The position numbers were made by a program, and so were the translations under genes. A stretch of 64,000 nucleotides of DNA from Stanieria sp964562685 (GTDB taxonomy: Bacteria > Cyanobacteriota > Cyanobacteriia > Cyanobacteriales > Xenococcaceae). A model generated the notes under the pieces. The model was not told the DNA's origin, made no database searches, and saw only the letters and a program-made list of their open reading frames with translations. The DNA is taken from assembly GCA_964562685.1 (NCBI GenBank), contig CAZLUP010000003.1, positions 92,690-156,689 of the forward strand. Direction: 5' to 3'. Shown in pieces: positions 1 through 8,567 of this stretch (its first letter is position 1; every line of letters starts with the position of its first letter).

Positions 1-105
1 AAAAATGCCTTGTTAAGCGTTGTGCTAAAGTTAGAACAAAATGTTTCAGATGCGTTAATCAATGCCACATCAAACTCTTCAGCCTACATCCACCATCAGA
101 GCTAA
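1..105 (+). CDS. C-terminal end of an unidentified protein (partial)
   Basis: An open frame runs from the first base of the window to a TAA at 103-105. It encodes 34 residues that look like the end of an amphipathic helix followed by a polar tail (ends HHQS). The start lies outside the window. The family is not recognisable from so short a piece. The codon use (AT-rich third positions) matches the real genes nearby, and the stop is followed by the tRNA-Gln promoter. It could be a chance open frame. Confidence 0.4.
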   Translation, partial: KNALLSVVLKLEQNVSDALINATSNSSAYIHHQS

Positions 106-123
106 AATTATTTTGATAAATAC

Positions 124-154
124 TTGACAAATTTAGGGAATGAACTGCTAATAT
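124..154 (+). promoter_or_regulatory. Sigma-70-type promoter of tRNA-Gln
   Basis: A perfect TTGACA (-35) at 124-129 is followed by TAATAT (-10) at 149-154, 19 bp apart. This places transcription start about ten bases before the tRNA at 173. The long spacer is a weak point; an alternative -10 (TATATT, 152-157) is even further away. Confidence 0.5.
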
Positions 155-172
155 ATTTAAGGCATTCTGAAT

Positions 173-244
173 TGGGGTGTAGCCAAGCGGTAAGGCAGCG
201 GGTTTTGGTCCCGCCATTCCTAGGTTCGAATCCTAGCACCCCAG
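173..244 (+). tRNA. tRNA-Gln (anticodon UUG)
   Basis: The full cloverleaf can be read from the sequence. The acceptor stem is TGGGGTG (173-179) paired with CACCCCA (237-243), with discriminator G244. The D-arm is GCCAAGCGGTAAGGC. The anticodon stem is GCGGG/CCCGC and its seven-base loop carries TTG. The T-arm is CTAGG-TTCGAAT-CCTAG. The 3' CCA is not encoded, as is common in cyanobacteria, so it must be added after transcription. U at position 1 and the UUG anticodon are typical of tRNA-Gln, which in cyanobacteria is first charged with glutamate and then amidated by GatCAB. Confidence 0.95.
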
Positions 245-485
245 TAAAACCGCAAAAATTTAACTCACTTTAAGGGTTGGAGCTGCTCGGGAAATAGGTA
301 AAAAAGAGAAAAATTTATTCAATTTTCCAACTCGATACTTATGGCAAGGTTTTAGGCACGATTGCTTATATGAGATATTTAAATGTTTGCCACAGTTTGG
401 ATCGTTTTTTAGCTTTTAGTTCTTAGCTTTTAGCTGAACTTTATTTAAAATCAAACTATTGGTAACATTCTTTTTTTATTTCATA

Positions 486-1448
486 TTAAAAAACAGATTG
501 GTTAATTAACTCTTGCCATTCTTTAGTATTAGTTAGTTGATAGACATCGATTGGATTGCCGTATTCTGAAGCATAGTTTTTAAAGGCTTTAATCCATTCA
601 AATACGGTTTCGGTGTAATGTTTATTCGTATAAGACAAGGATTTAAGCAAGTATTTAGCCATTTCTACTAAATATCCTGTTTCATAAAGTCGCCAAGCAC
701 TCCAAACTAAGCTTTGATAACGAGATTGATTTTCTAAATCTTTAATGTCTGCCGATAAATTAGCTTGATGGAAAAATCGTTCGAGAATAAAATCTAATTC
801 TTGTGCTTGTAAAAGAGTGTTTTTAGAGACGTTAAGTTCGTGTTGACGATAGCAAACCGTTTCGCCTTTGATCCAATCTGCTTGACAACCCATTTGAGCT
901 AGACGTAAGACTAAATCTACATCAGGAGTTTGTTCTAGTTGAACATCAAAACCACCAGAATTTTTTAACCAAGAATCTCGAAACAGCATTGCACCAAGGA
1001 ACACAGGTTTCCAGACAATTAAACCAACCAAATCTAGTTGAGGTAAGGTTTGCCAAGGTTGTACTGCTGCTAAAAACGCATCATCTTCATTAACAATTTG
1101 CCAACCGCTGTTAACTATACCAAGAGAAGGTTGTTGTTCTAATAAAGCTACTTGTAAAGCGAGTTTATTTGGTAAAAAAAAATCATCTTGGTCTAAAAAA
1201 GCAATATATTCTCCTTGAGCTACTTCTAACCCTCGATTACGGGCTGCTGCTACTCCTTGATTCTGCTGAGATCTATATTGAACTTTTGAGCCATAGCTTT
1301 GGACAATTTGACTCGTGCGATCGCTTGAACCATCATCAACCACGATGATTTCATAATCATGATAGCTTTGCTGCAAAACACTATCAATCGCTTTACCAAT
1401 ATAGCGATCGCCATTATAGGCAGGAATAATTACACTTACTTTCGTCAT
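486..1448 (-). CDS. Family 2 glycosyltransferase
   Basis: The 320-residue protein opens with the GT-A nucleotide-sugar fold of family GT2. It has the VSVIIPAYNG strand, then IIVVDDGSSDRT (UDP-binding Asp pair) near residues 35-46, and FLDQDDFF near 83-90 as the metal-binding DXD-like motif. It has no membrane segment, so it should act in the cytoplasm or at the inner face of the membrane. It probably transfers one sugar onto a lipid-linked or protein acceptor for surface polysaccharide. The donor and acceptor cannot be read from sequence. The gene stands alone on the minus strand; the ATG at 1448 precedes the conserved first strand by only three residues, which supports the start. A TA-rich 240-bp stretch separates it from the tRNA. 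Confidence 0.88.
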   Translation of the reverse strand: MTKVSVIIPAYNGDRYIGKAIDSVLQQSYHDYEIIVVDDGSSDRTSQIVQSYGSKVQYRSQQNQGVAAARNRGLEVAQGEYIAFLDQDDFFLPNKLALQVALLEQQPSLGIVNSGWQIVNEDDAFLAAVQPWQTLPQLDLVGLIVWKPVFLGAMLFRDSWLKNSGGFDVQLEQTPDVDLVLRLAQMGCQADWIKGETVCYRQHELNVSKNTLLQAQELDFILERFFHQANLSADIKDLENQSRYQSLVWSAWRLYETGYLVEMAKYLLKSLSYTNKHYTETVFEWIKAFKNYASEYGNPIDVYQLTNTKEWQELINQSVF

Positions 1449-1679
1449 GGCTCGATCTTGCGAGTCGAAAAATAATTACCACTCTAACTCAAACGTGATC
1501 GAGATGAAGTGTTAAGTAACTGGGCAAAATTAAGCAATTGCTTATTCTAAACTTGCAAAGGAAGGTTGAAATGTTGAAGAGGCTTCAATCAAAAATAAAT
1601 TCTGATGTTTAAAAGCCCCTTCTCATCGATAGATTGAATTTTCTCACTCGGTTCTATAATCAATCAAACTAATCTTAAA

Positions 1680-2135
1680 TTAAACACTCATTTCCAACTG
1701 CTGAGATTCTAATTTAAGTAAATTAACTAAATAATGATCTTGATTAGCTTGAGCAGCTTGTAAACGACGTTCAAGATTTTGGCGAAGATTCTCTAAATGA
1801 AGTTGTCTGATTTCATCATGATCGGATCGAGCTTGCCAAAGACTAAAATCAGAATTCAATTCTTCACTTACTTTAAAAGAAGAAATTGCTAATTTACAGG
1901 TAGTTGGTAAAGAATGACGTTGATAAGCGATCGCTTCGCGCCTCGGCTGTGCCGAGATCGCACTTTGATGAGAACGAGTTGGAAACTGAGGAATATGTCT
2001 AGGGTAACGATATTTCCAAGCTTTTCCTTGAAGTTGATTATTAATCTCACCTTCAGTGATTTCTAGAGATAAAGGGCGATCGCTCTGTGTCTTGTCAAAA
2101 TTTAAATCGCGACGAATAGAAGAATGATGTAACAT
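1680..2135 (-). CDS. Hypothetical protein carrying an in-frame palindromic repeat
   Basis: I do not recognise this 151-residue protein. It is basic and polar, lacks a signal peptide or membrane segment, and ends in a predicted helix rich in Leu, Gln and Arg (about residues 105-150) that could form a coiled coil. Residues near 59-70 (AISAQPRREAIA) are encoded by a hairpin repeat at 1927-1961, which seems to have been inserted without breaking the frame. The start ATG at 2135 lacks a clear Shine-Dalgarno. The gene stands alone between a glycosyltransferase and a DUF4278 gene. The frame may be real, but its function is unknown. Confidence 0.55.
   Translation of the reverse strand: MLHHSSIRRDLNFDKTQSDRPLSLEITEGEINNQLQGKAWKYRYPRHIPQFPTRSHQSAISAQPRREAIAYQRHSLPTTCKLAISSFKVSEELNSDFSLWQARSDHDEIRQLHLENLRQNLERRLQAAQANQDHYLVNLLKLESQQLEMSV
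1927..1961. repeat. HIP1-linked hairpin repeat, copy 1 (inside a coding frame)
   Basis: A GCGATCGC octamer (1927-1934) is followed by a perfect six-pair hairpin, CTCGGC-TGT-GCCGAG (1942-1956), ending in ATCGC. A related copy lies at 8496-8531. Here it adds twelve codons to the host gene, read on the minus strand as AISAQPRREAIA. Confidence 0.7.
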
Positions 2136-2281
2136 TTGCCTAAGTGTGATTATTAAAATTGTTTTTATTGGAGATGGTCATTAATTACAGTTGTCAAGAA
2201 TGAACTGAAGCTAATCAAAGCGCGGTATCGCTGACAACTGTAGGGAGAGTTATTAATTTGTTAGAAATAAGCAAAATTAAA

Positions 2282-2473
2282 TTAATCGTGGTTTTTAGTA
2301 TAATGAACACCCCGATAAACCATCTCGTTGATCTGACGACGGCAACGATGTTTTTCAAGTAAGCGATGAATTCGCCAGGGTGATCCACGATACGAACCGC
2401 CAACTTGGCCTTCTTTTATTTCCCATTCAGTATGGGGACTATCGTATGTTAAGCCACGAAAATGTAGTTTCAT
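2282..2473 (-). CDS. DUF4278 family small protein
   Basis: The protein has 63 residues and begins MKLHFRGLTYD, the hallmark N-terminus of the cyanobacterial DUF4278 family, followed by GGSYRGSPWR, the second conserved block. The C-terminal part is basic. The function of the family is unknown; members are short, cytosolic and often in several copies per cyanobacterial genome. An overlapping minus-strand frame at 2215-2403 is a shadow of this gene. A small palindrome at 2563-2578 lies about 90 bp upstream of the ATG. Confidence 0.82.
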   Translation of the reverse strand: MKLHFRGLTYDSPHTEWEIKEGQVGGSYRGSPWRIHRLLEKHRCRRQINEMVYRGVHYTKNHD

Positions 2474-2812
2474 AATTATTACCTTCGATTGACTAAGTTT
2501 AGGAGAGAAACCTTCTTGTTACAGCGGAATATCCCTAACTGTCAGTTAAATACCCTAAATTCTTATCCGTTCGGATAATTGATTGCTTAATTTGATTGTG
2601 ACCCCAGCAAAAAGCATTCACTAAATCTGGAGCCTACTTACAAATAATATCAAATTTATTCTGTATATTATTTTACCATTCCTTAGTTCAGCCCGAAATT
2701 TTTATAAAAGTTAATAGTTCTCCAGAGCGACATTGACTGACTTGCGCTCAAATCTTCTCAGAAACAATCGCTAAAATTAAAAGTATATTTAGAGACAGAG
2801 GCAAAAAATCTT
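2474..2812. other. 339-bp intergenic region with a small palindrome
   Basis: AT-rich spacer between the divergently read upstream side of the DUF4278 gene and the 3' end of the cupredoxin gene. The only structure seen is TTATCCG-TT-CGGATAA at 2563-2578, a 7-bp perfect inverted repeat that could be an operator for the DUF4278 gene. No open frame or RNA gene was recognised. Confidence 0.4.
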
Positions 2813-3274
2813 TTATTCAACTACAATATCGCCTGTCATCCCTGCTTCGGCGTGTCCAGGAATAGAACAATGAAATTCATATTTTCCTGGTTTCATTGGA
2901 GTTAAAAACCATTCTGCTTCAGCTTCTGGTTTTAATTCAAGTTCGTGAATTGCTCCTTTGACTTCTACTTTGCCTGCCTGAACTTTTTTTGTCCAACTAG
3001 CATCAGCAAAGTCTTTACCCGTAAAGTAATGTTTTTCAGGGCTAGGATTATCAAAAACTAATTTGTAAGGTGTTCCTGCTTTAAATTGAAGATGATTAGG
3101 AAAAAATTTCAATTCTCCCGCGCTATTGCCTAAACTAATCTTAATTTCTGTTGGAGTTTGATTAGCTAGTGCAACTGGAGTCAAAATTAAACAAGAACCA
3201 CAAAAAATTCCTACCAGTATTAATAACCTTTTCACAAAGACTTTTTGCTGTAACCAATTTAGAATTGAATACAT
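2813..3274 (-). CDS. Exported cupredoxin (plastocyanin-like blue copper protein)
   Basis: 153 residues. An N-terminal basic stretch and hydrophobic helix (about residues 14-36), ending ALA-NQT, make a Sec signal peptide or anchor, so the protein is periplasmic or lumenal. The C-terminal motif HCSIPGHAEAGM supplies Cys, His and Met copper ligands; the first His is probably in EKHYF near residue 80. This spacing is that of type-1 copper cupredoxins. It is longer than plastocyanin and lacks its acidic patches, so it is more likely a copper-binding or electron-transfer protein of the cupredoxin_1 type than PetE. It stands alone, 250 bp from a divergent DUF4870 gene. The RBS AGAGAAA lies before ATG 3274. 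Confidence 0.82.
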   Translation of the reverse strand: MYSILNWLQQKVFVKRLLILVGIFCGSCLILTPVALANQTPTEIKISLGNSAGELKFFPNHLQFKAGTPYKLVFDNPSPEKHYFTGKDFADASWTKKVQAGKVEVKGAIHELELKPEAEAEWFLTPMKPGKYEFHCSIPGHAEAGMTGDIVVE

Positions 3275-3527
3275 GATTTTTTCTCTGAAATTATTTTTTT
3301 AAATTAATTTTAGTTGCCTTGGACTGTGGCGAAATTAGTTGTGATATTAATCTTAAAAAGTTTCAGCAGAAGTATTTAATATTTAATGCCCAAAGAAACC
3401 ACCTAAATTAATTAAGTTCGGCAAACCTCCCAATTCTGGTAGTAAACTTTACTCTGCAAAATTTAAGGTAGACGCTAAGATTAAACTGTATTGACAGTTC
3501 ACCCAAATAAGTGCCTCAGGAGGGCAG

Positions 3528-3881
3528 ATGCAAACAGACTCTAATTTAGACAAACAAAAATTACTCTCTGCAATTTCTCATGCTTCGATTTTCATTAGTG
3601 CTTTATTTGTGTCGATTGGAATTCCCATCGGTATACTGTTAGTTTCCGAAGATGCAATTGTCAAAGAAAATGCTAAAGAAGCGATTAATTTTCACCTCAA
3701 TGTTTGGCTATATGGTAGCATCATTGCCTTTTTATCTTTTATTACCTTCGGTTTGCTAGGTTTTATCTTAGGTCCAATTTGGTTTGTCTATCACTGGGGT
3801 TTCTCGATTTGGGCAATTCTTCACTGTATTAATAATTCAAATCAAGCTTTTCGTTATCCCTTTATCTTTCGGGTGATCTAA
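3528..3881 (+). CDS. DUF4870 membrane protein
   Basis: 117 residues with three hydrophobic segments (about 14-42, 58-80 and 82-102). The blocks are typical of DUF4870: LSAISHASIF near the start, then KENAKEAINFHLNVWLYG, and a Trp/Tyr-rich last helix. It is an inner or thylakoid membrane protein of unknown role. A strong Shine-Dalgarno (AGGAGG) lies eight bases before ATG 3528, which settles the start. No operon partner; the next gene, pepP, begins 195 bp later. Confidence 0.85.
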   Translation: MQTDSNLDKQKLLSAISHASIFISALFVSIGIPIGILLVSEDAIVKENAKEAINFHLNVWLYGSIIAFLSFITFGLLGFILGPIWFVYHWGFSIWAILHCINNSNQAFRYPFIFRVI

Positions 3882-4076
3882 AGGTTAAATTAACTGAGTA
3901 AATTTAATTTAATCAAATATATTCTATAACAAAAATATCCGAGGTGGATGTAGATTAAGTTATACCGAACCAATCACACTAAATCATACTAAATCATCCT
4001 TGAGAAACAAAACAAACAAAAGAAAACTTGCATAATAAATAAATAGCAGTTTGTAAAATAAGCAAATTAAGAACTA

Positions 4077-5399
4077 ATGGGGATTGAACTAAACGAATAT
4101 TGTTTACGCAGAGAACAGTTGATGACAAAAATTGGTAATGGGACGGCTATTTTTCGCTCTGCACCAATGGCAACCATGCACAATGACGTTGAATATGTGT
4201 TTCGTCAAGATAGTGATTTTTATTATTTAACAGGATTTAATGAACCTGAAGCAGTAGCGGTATTAGCACCCCATCACGAAGAACATCGCTTTATTTTATT
4301 TGTTCAACCAAAAGACCCAGAAAAAGAGACTTGGACTGGTTATCGTTGCGGTGTGGAAGAAGCAAAAGAAATTTATGGTGCAGATGAAGCCTATTCAATT
4401 GCTGAATTAGATGAGAAATTACCTCAGTATCTGATTAATGCCGATCGCATTTACTATCATTTGGGAAGAGATCAGCACTTTAATAATGTCATACTTTCCC
4501 ATTGGCAAAGATTAATGAGTCAATACCAAAGAAGGGGAAAAGTTCCGCTCGCGATCGAAGACACGCGCCCAATTACCTATCCCATGCGGTTAGTTAAAAG
4601 TCCTGCCGAAATTGTCCTGATGCGTAAAGCAGCCGAAATTTCTGCCAAGGCACACAACCGCGCTAGGGAATTTACTCAACCAGGGATTTATGAATATCAA
4701 GTTCAAGCAGAAATAGAACACACTTTTCGTTTAGAAGGTGCGATGGGAATTGCTTATCCTTCCATTGTGGCTTCTGGTGCTAATGCTTGCATTCTTCATT
4801 ATATCGAAAATAACAGGCAGATGCAGGATAACGAATTGTTGTTAATTGATGCTGGTTGTGCTTATGGTTATTACAACGGCGATATTACCCGAACTTTTCC
4901 TGTAGGTGGCAAATTTACTCCAGAACAAAAAGCTCTTTACGAACTTGTTTTAGAAGCACAATTAAAAGCAATCGAAGAAGTTCAGCCAGGAAATCCTTAC
5001 AACGAGTTTCATGATATCGCTGTTTGTGTTTTAGTTCAAGGATTAATTGATTTAGGATTACTGAAAGGAGACTTGGAAGAAATTATTCAAGAAGAAAAAT
5101 ATAAACCTTTTTATATGCATCGTACTGGACATTGGTTGGGTTTAGATGTGCATGATGTCGGTGTGTATAAACATAATGAAGAAACTTGGCAAATTTTACA
5201 ACCAGGACATATTTTAACTGTTGAACCAGGAATCTATATTTCTCCAAATATTCAACCTGCTGAAGGACAACCAGAAGTACCAGAAAATTGGCGCGGTATC
5301 GGTATTCGCATTGAAGACGATCTTTTAGTTACCGAAACTGGACATGAAATTTTAACTGCTGCTGTACCAAAATCAGTAGCAGCAATGGAAGCTAAATAA
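4077..5399 (+). CDS. pepP: Xaa-Pro aminopeptidase (aminopeptidase P)
   Basis: A 440-residue M24B metallopeptidase that removes N-terminal residues preceding proline in the cytoplasm. The N-terminal creatinase-like domain covers about residues 8-140 and the pita-bread catalytic domain about 175-430. Metal ligands are visible: Asp in LLIDAGCAYGYYNGD (both acidic residues), His in HRTGHWLGLDVHD, Glu in VEPGIY and Glu in GIRIEDD. Length matches E. coli PepP (441). The gene is followed after 83 bp by a short conserved gene; an imperfect hairpin CCTTGGT/ACCAAGG (5424-5455) lies between them and lacks a T-tract. Confidence 0.95.
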   Translation: MGIELNEYCLRREQLMTKIGNGTAIFRSAPMATMHNDVEYVFRQDSDFYYLTGFNEPEAVAVLAPHHEEHRFILFVQPKDPEKETWTGYRCGVEEAKEIYGADEAYSIAELDEKLPQYLINADRIYYHLGRDQHFNNVILSHWQRLMSQYQRRGKVPLAIEDTRPITYPMRLVKSPAEIVLMRKAAEISAKAHNRAREFTQPGIYEYQVQAEIEHTFRLEGAMGIAYPSIVASGANACILHYIENNRQMQDNELLLIDAGCAYGYYNGDITRTFPVGGKFTPEQKALYELVLEAQLKAIEEVQPGNPYNEFHDIAVCVLVQGLIDLGLLKGDLEEIIQEEKYKPFYMHRTGHWLGLDVHDVGVYKHNEETWQILQPGHILTVEPGIYISPNIQPAEGQPEVPENWRGIGIRIEDDLLVTETGHEILTAAVPKSVAAMEAK

Positions 5400-5482
5400 T
5401 TAATTTACTTGTGCTTCATTCTTCCTTGGTTATTTGGTATAAGTAATTACCAAGGATAATCAATCTTAGAGTTAAAAATATT

Positions 5483-5692
5483 ATGACTATTTGGGTAAAC
5501 GAACAACTCGATCCTGGTGGCATTGTCTACTCTTGTATTGCTTGTTGTGACGAAGCAGCAGCTAAAGACTGTCACGAAACTTGGCAAAAAAATTTAACCG
5601 AACAACAGAAACAACAAGGTTGGATTGCTCGTCTTAGAACAGTGAAATCCTGGGATGAAGTACCTGTAAATGCCTTGAAATTAAATTATTAA
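5483..5692 (+). CDS. Short conserved cyanobacterial protein of unknown function
   Basis: 69 residues. It resembles short cyanobacterial proteins that databases often label glycogen debranching protein, a label unlikely to be meaningful at this size. It has three Cys in SCIACCDEAAAKDC (plus a fourth just after), which could bind a metal or form a redox pair, then a Gln-rich helix and a final WIARLRTVKSWDEVP segment. No signal peptide or membrane helix. It could be co-transcribed with pepP 83 bp upstream. Confidence 0.7.
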   Translation: MTIWVNEQLDPGGIVYSCIACCDEAAAKDCHETWQKNLTEQQKQQGWIARLRTVKSWDEVPVNALKLNY

Positions 5693-5856
5693 CTAAATTG
5701 ATGTTATTGATTTTAGGGAGATCGCTTTAAAAGCGTGACTAATAAAAATATTGGCTTATTATTGATTATTTCTGAAGCTTAATCAATTGACAATTAACAA
5801 AAATCAAGGTATTTACTGTATTTCATCCTACTTTGGTTTTTAACAAATAATCGATA

Positions 5857-6990
5857 ATGAAAATCAAAAAAATTTTATTTATTTTCTTATTTAGTTTAGC
5901 TGTATTTATTGCTTGTAGCGATCGCTCTCTTAACTCACAAAGTTTTCAAGAAATAGCAGCAGACAATAGCAGTTTTCAATATATTGGTAGAATTGATCGG
6001 CACAATCCTCAAGCTCCAATTTTTAGTTTTCCTGCTACAGCTTGTCTATTTAATTTTGAAGGTACAAGTTTGAAACTTAAATTAGCTGATGATAATTGGG
6101 GAGAAAGTAATTATATTGGTGTCTATCTTGATAATAATCCTGAACCAATTGTTATTCAGCTTAAGAGCGGTTATGAACCCCAAATTTATGACATAGCTGA
6201 AGGATTAGAAGATCAAAATCACCAAGCTTTAATTATTAAAAGAAATGATTATATGACAGGTGAATTTTCTTTTCATGGCATTCTGATTGATAACAATAAA
6301 AATCTACTTTCACCACCACCGCAAACTAACCGAAAAATTGAAGTTTATGGAGATTCAATTTCAGCAGGTTCGGCAGTAGAATACGAGCAAACAGCTACTC
6401 AAGATCCCTCAGAAGATACAACTCATCTATCTAATAGTTATCTTACCTATGGGGCAATGTTAGCCAGAGATTATCAAGCTCAATTGAGTTTAGTTGCTCA
6501 AGCTGGAATAGCTTTAGTAGATGGTTATGGTTTTTGGAATAATGGTACAGGAATGGAAACCGTTTACGATAAAATCAAACCACTGAAAGATGCACCGAGT
6601 TGGGATTTTAATCAATATATTCCTAATTTGGTTATTATTGCTTTGGGACAAAATGATGGTTCAACTTCAACCATAGACCCTAACTCCCATTTAACTGGTA
6701 CAGAATGGAAAGGGCGTTACAAAAATTTTGTGGCTAATCTTCGTAGTAACTATCCCAATGCTTATTTTATTTGTATGTTTCCTAATATGTATCATGATCG
6801 CATCTGGGATAATTATTTAAACGAAGCAGTAGCAGAATACAAAAACGAACAGCAAGACAATAAAATTTATTCTTTAATTACAGAACAAGTTACACCTGGT
6901 CATCCTAGAGTAAGCGAACAAAAATTAATGGCAGATGCTCTAAAAAATTTAATTGATACCACCTTAATTAAAGATGGTTTTAGTTGGTAA
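5857..6990 (+). CDS. SGNH-hydrolase lipoprotein, CE2-like carbohydrate esterase
   Basis: 377 residues. The N-terminus is a lipoprotein signal: basic start, hydrophobic run and lipobox VFIAC, with Cys20 as the lipidated residue. Residues about 38-150 form the jelly-roll seen in front of CE2 esterases. The SGNH domain follows, with block I as VYGDSISAG (nucleophile Ser), block III as LGQNDG, and catalytic Asp/His region near GHPRVSEQ towards the end. Family members remove acetyl groups from polysaccharides. It is thus likely an outer-facing deacetylase of sheath or cell-wall glycans; the substrate is inferred only from family. It stands alone on the plus strand. Confidence 0.85.
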   Translation: MKIKKILFIFLFSLAVFIACSDRSLNSQSFQEIAADNSSFQYIGRIDRHNPQAPIFSFPATACLFNFEGTSLKLKLADDNWGESNYIGVYLDNNPEPIVIQLKSGYEPQIYDIAEGLEDQNHQALIIKRNDYMTGEFSFHGILIDNNKNLLSPPPQTNRKIEVYGDSISAGSAVEYEQTATQDPSEDTTHLSNSYLTYGAMLARDYQAQLSLVAQAGIALVDGYGFWNNGTGMETVYDKIKPLKDAPSWDFNQYIPNLVIIALGQNDGSTSTIDPNSHLTGTEWKGRYKNFVANLRSNYPNAYFICMFPNMYHDRIWDNYLNEAVAEYKNEQQDNKIYSLITEQVTPGHPRVSEQKLMADALKNLIDTTLIKDGFSW

Positions 6991-7083
6991 ATTAATTCAG
7001 AACAACAAATAATATAGTGTTTTTCACATTAATGAAATATGGTCAAGCTGCTGGTTATTTTTTATGGGTGATGGTTATGAGTA

Positions 7084-7190
7084 AAGTAAAAAGCGCAAAG
7101 CGTCCTGAGTGAAACGAAGGATCAAAAGTAAAAAACTGATAACTGGTAACTGGTAACTGTTTATGGTTGACTGTTAACTGCTGACTGATT
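7084..7190. repeat. Low-complexity cyanobacterial repeats at a gene end
   Basis: Two repeat types sit side by side. At about 7084-7135 there is AAAGTAAAAAG-type sequence around CGTCCTGAGTGAAACGAAGG. At about 7133-7190 there are degenerate copies of ACTGGTAACTGGTAACTG and GACTGTTAACTGCTGACTG. The latter family also appears at 20624-20672 and 62778-62811. It runs into the coding end of the SLH gene, so the last residues (NQSAVNSQP) are repeat-derived. Confidence 0.6.
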
Positions 7191-8567
7191 CATACTTTCT
7201 CCTTTCACAACTTCTGAAGCAGTAATTCCATCTCCTTGAAACCCAAAATACCAAAGAGAAGCAGCAGCTTCAGCGCGAGTGACTGGTTTTTTAGGCTGAA
7301 ATAAGGTTGTATAACCAAACACCCGCTTCATATTTGAGTTATCACCATTTTGAAAATCGGCAAATAATGCTTGCAAAGCTTGAGGTGAGATATTTGCTGC
7401 ATCTTGAAAACCCCAACTCTGTTTAATCGCATCAATCGAAGCAGTAGGTAAATTTTTTCGTAAATCTAGGGGGACTTTCCAGGTTAATAAATCTTCCCTG
7501 GTTAAAGGTGCATTAGGTTGAAATAATAATTTATTGCTATTATCGGTCAGCATCGAAGGAATTAATCCTGCTTCTGCCAATCCTTGAATAATTTCAAAAT
7601 CAGGATCATTAACACTAATATCTTGAAAAGCTGGACGATCACTTTTGGTGGCTAAATGGATTTTTGCTCCAGCAGCGTTACCATGAAATTGATTATTAGC
7701 TTCGACTAGCCAACGAGCATAATCTCTACGAGTAATCGGTTCATTAGGTGCAAATTTATTGGCTTCAACTTTGCCTTCCTTAGAGTAAGCAGTTAATATT
7801 CCTAATTTTGCCAAATCTTCTACGTAGGGACGCAGTTGTTCTGAAGCTTCATTAAGATCGCTAAAATAAACGGCTGATGCTGTAGTTTCTATATCAGGTT
7901 CTACATCAGTAGGATTGTCAGAGTTATTGGTTGTTTCTGAAGTTGTTAATTGGGGTAAATCTTCAATTGGTTGATAAGCGATCTCAAATTGATTGGAAGT
8001 TAAACTATCTTTACTCTCAGTAGTTGGTTGACTAAGATAAACAGTTACTTTCAAGTTTTCTCGACTAGCAGTTAAAGCATTATTCCCTTGCTGAACATTT
8101 TCTGGAAAAGATTTGATAATTTTCCAGCCATTTGCTTTGAGTTGTTGTTGATAATAACTAGCTATTTGAGTCAAAGAGTCTGGTGACTCCCAATTGGTTT
8201 TACCTTTTTCGGTAGTTAACCCTGGTTGTACATTGGTTAATTGAGCTTTAGGATAAAGAGGAATCTCAATCGGAAAATCGTCTGGTAAACTGATAGTCTG
8301 TTCAGATGTGGGACTCGAAGAATTAAGTGCAGAGTCAGAAGAGGTAGAACTTCCTTCTAAACTAGTCACTGAAGTTGCTACTTGTTTAGGAACTTGACTG
8401 TTAGCTAAAGTTTTTTTGAGTTGAGGATCGGCAGCTAACCAATTTTCAATCGCCGTACTATTACTACAAGCAGAAACCAAAACGAGTAAACTGCTAGCGA
8501 CTACGCAGTTCCTCGCCTTCGGTGAGATCGCCCAGCGATAAAAGTTGTGTCGTTGATTTGAAAACAC
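7161..8567 (-). CDS. Lipoprotein with S-layer homology (SLH) repeats
   Basis: 468 residues, GTG start at 8567. The signal peptide ends in the lipobox LVSAC (Cys near residue 34). A low-complexity Ser/Thr linker follows, then a domain of about 80 residues around PDDFPIEIPLYPKAQLT, then three SLH-type segments (about 245-290, 310-365 and 395-445) with the typical ITRRDYARWL, LTREDLLTW and VTRAEAAASLW cores. SLH modules bind peptidoglycan-linked polymers, so the protein is probably membrane-tethered and grips the wall. Part of the signal peptide n-region is encoded by a hairpin repeat (8496-8531), and the extreme C-terminus by another repeat. The role is structural by inference. Confidence 0.85.
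   Translation of the reverse strand: MFSNQRHNFYRWAISPKARNCVVASSLLVLVSACSNSTAIENWLAADPQLKKTLANSQVPKQVATSVTSLEGSSTSSDSALNSSSPTSEQTISLPDDFPIEIPLYPKAQLTNVQPGLTTEKGKTNWESPDSLTQIASYYQQQLKANGWKIIKSFPENVQQGNNALTASRENLKVTVYLSQPTTESKDSLTSNQFEIAYQPIEDLPQLTTSETTNNSDNPTDVEPDIETTASAVYFSDLNEASEQLRPYVEDLAKLGILTAYSKEGKVEANKFAPNEPITRRDYARWLVEANNQFHGNAAGAKIHLATKSDRPAFQDISVNDPDFEIIQGLAEAGLIPSMLTDNSNKLLFQPNAPLTREDLLTWKVPLDLRKNLPTASIDAIKQSWGFQDAANISPQALQALFADFQNGDNSNMKRVFGYTTLFQPKKPVTRAEAAASLWYFGFQGDGITASEVVKGESMNQSAVNSQP
8496..8531. repeat. HIP1-linked hairpin repeat, copy 2 (inside a signal peptide)
   Basis: This copy aligns with copy 1 over its last 21 bases: CCTCGCC-TTC-GGTGAG forms a six-pair hairpin followed by ATCGC. 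One G-C pair of copy 1 has become C-G and another has become G-T, so pairing is kept. Read on the minus strand it encodes AISPKARNCVVA, in the same frame as copy 1. Confidence 0.65.

Noticed and set aside
2215..2403. 62-residue minus-strand frame
   Set aside because: It overlaps the DUF4278 gene in another frame; the DUF4278 reading has the family motif.
3960..4000. Tandem CTAAATCATACTAAATCAT before pepP
   Set aside because: Only two short imperfect copies in AT-rich DNA; likely chance.
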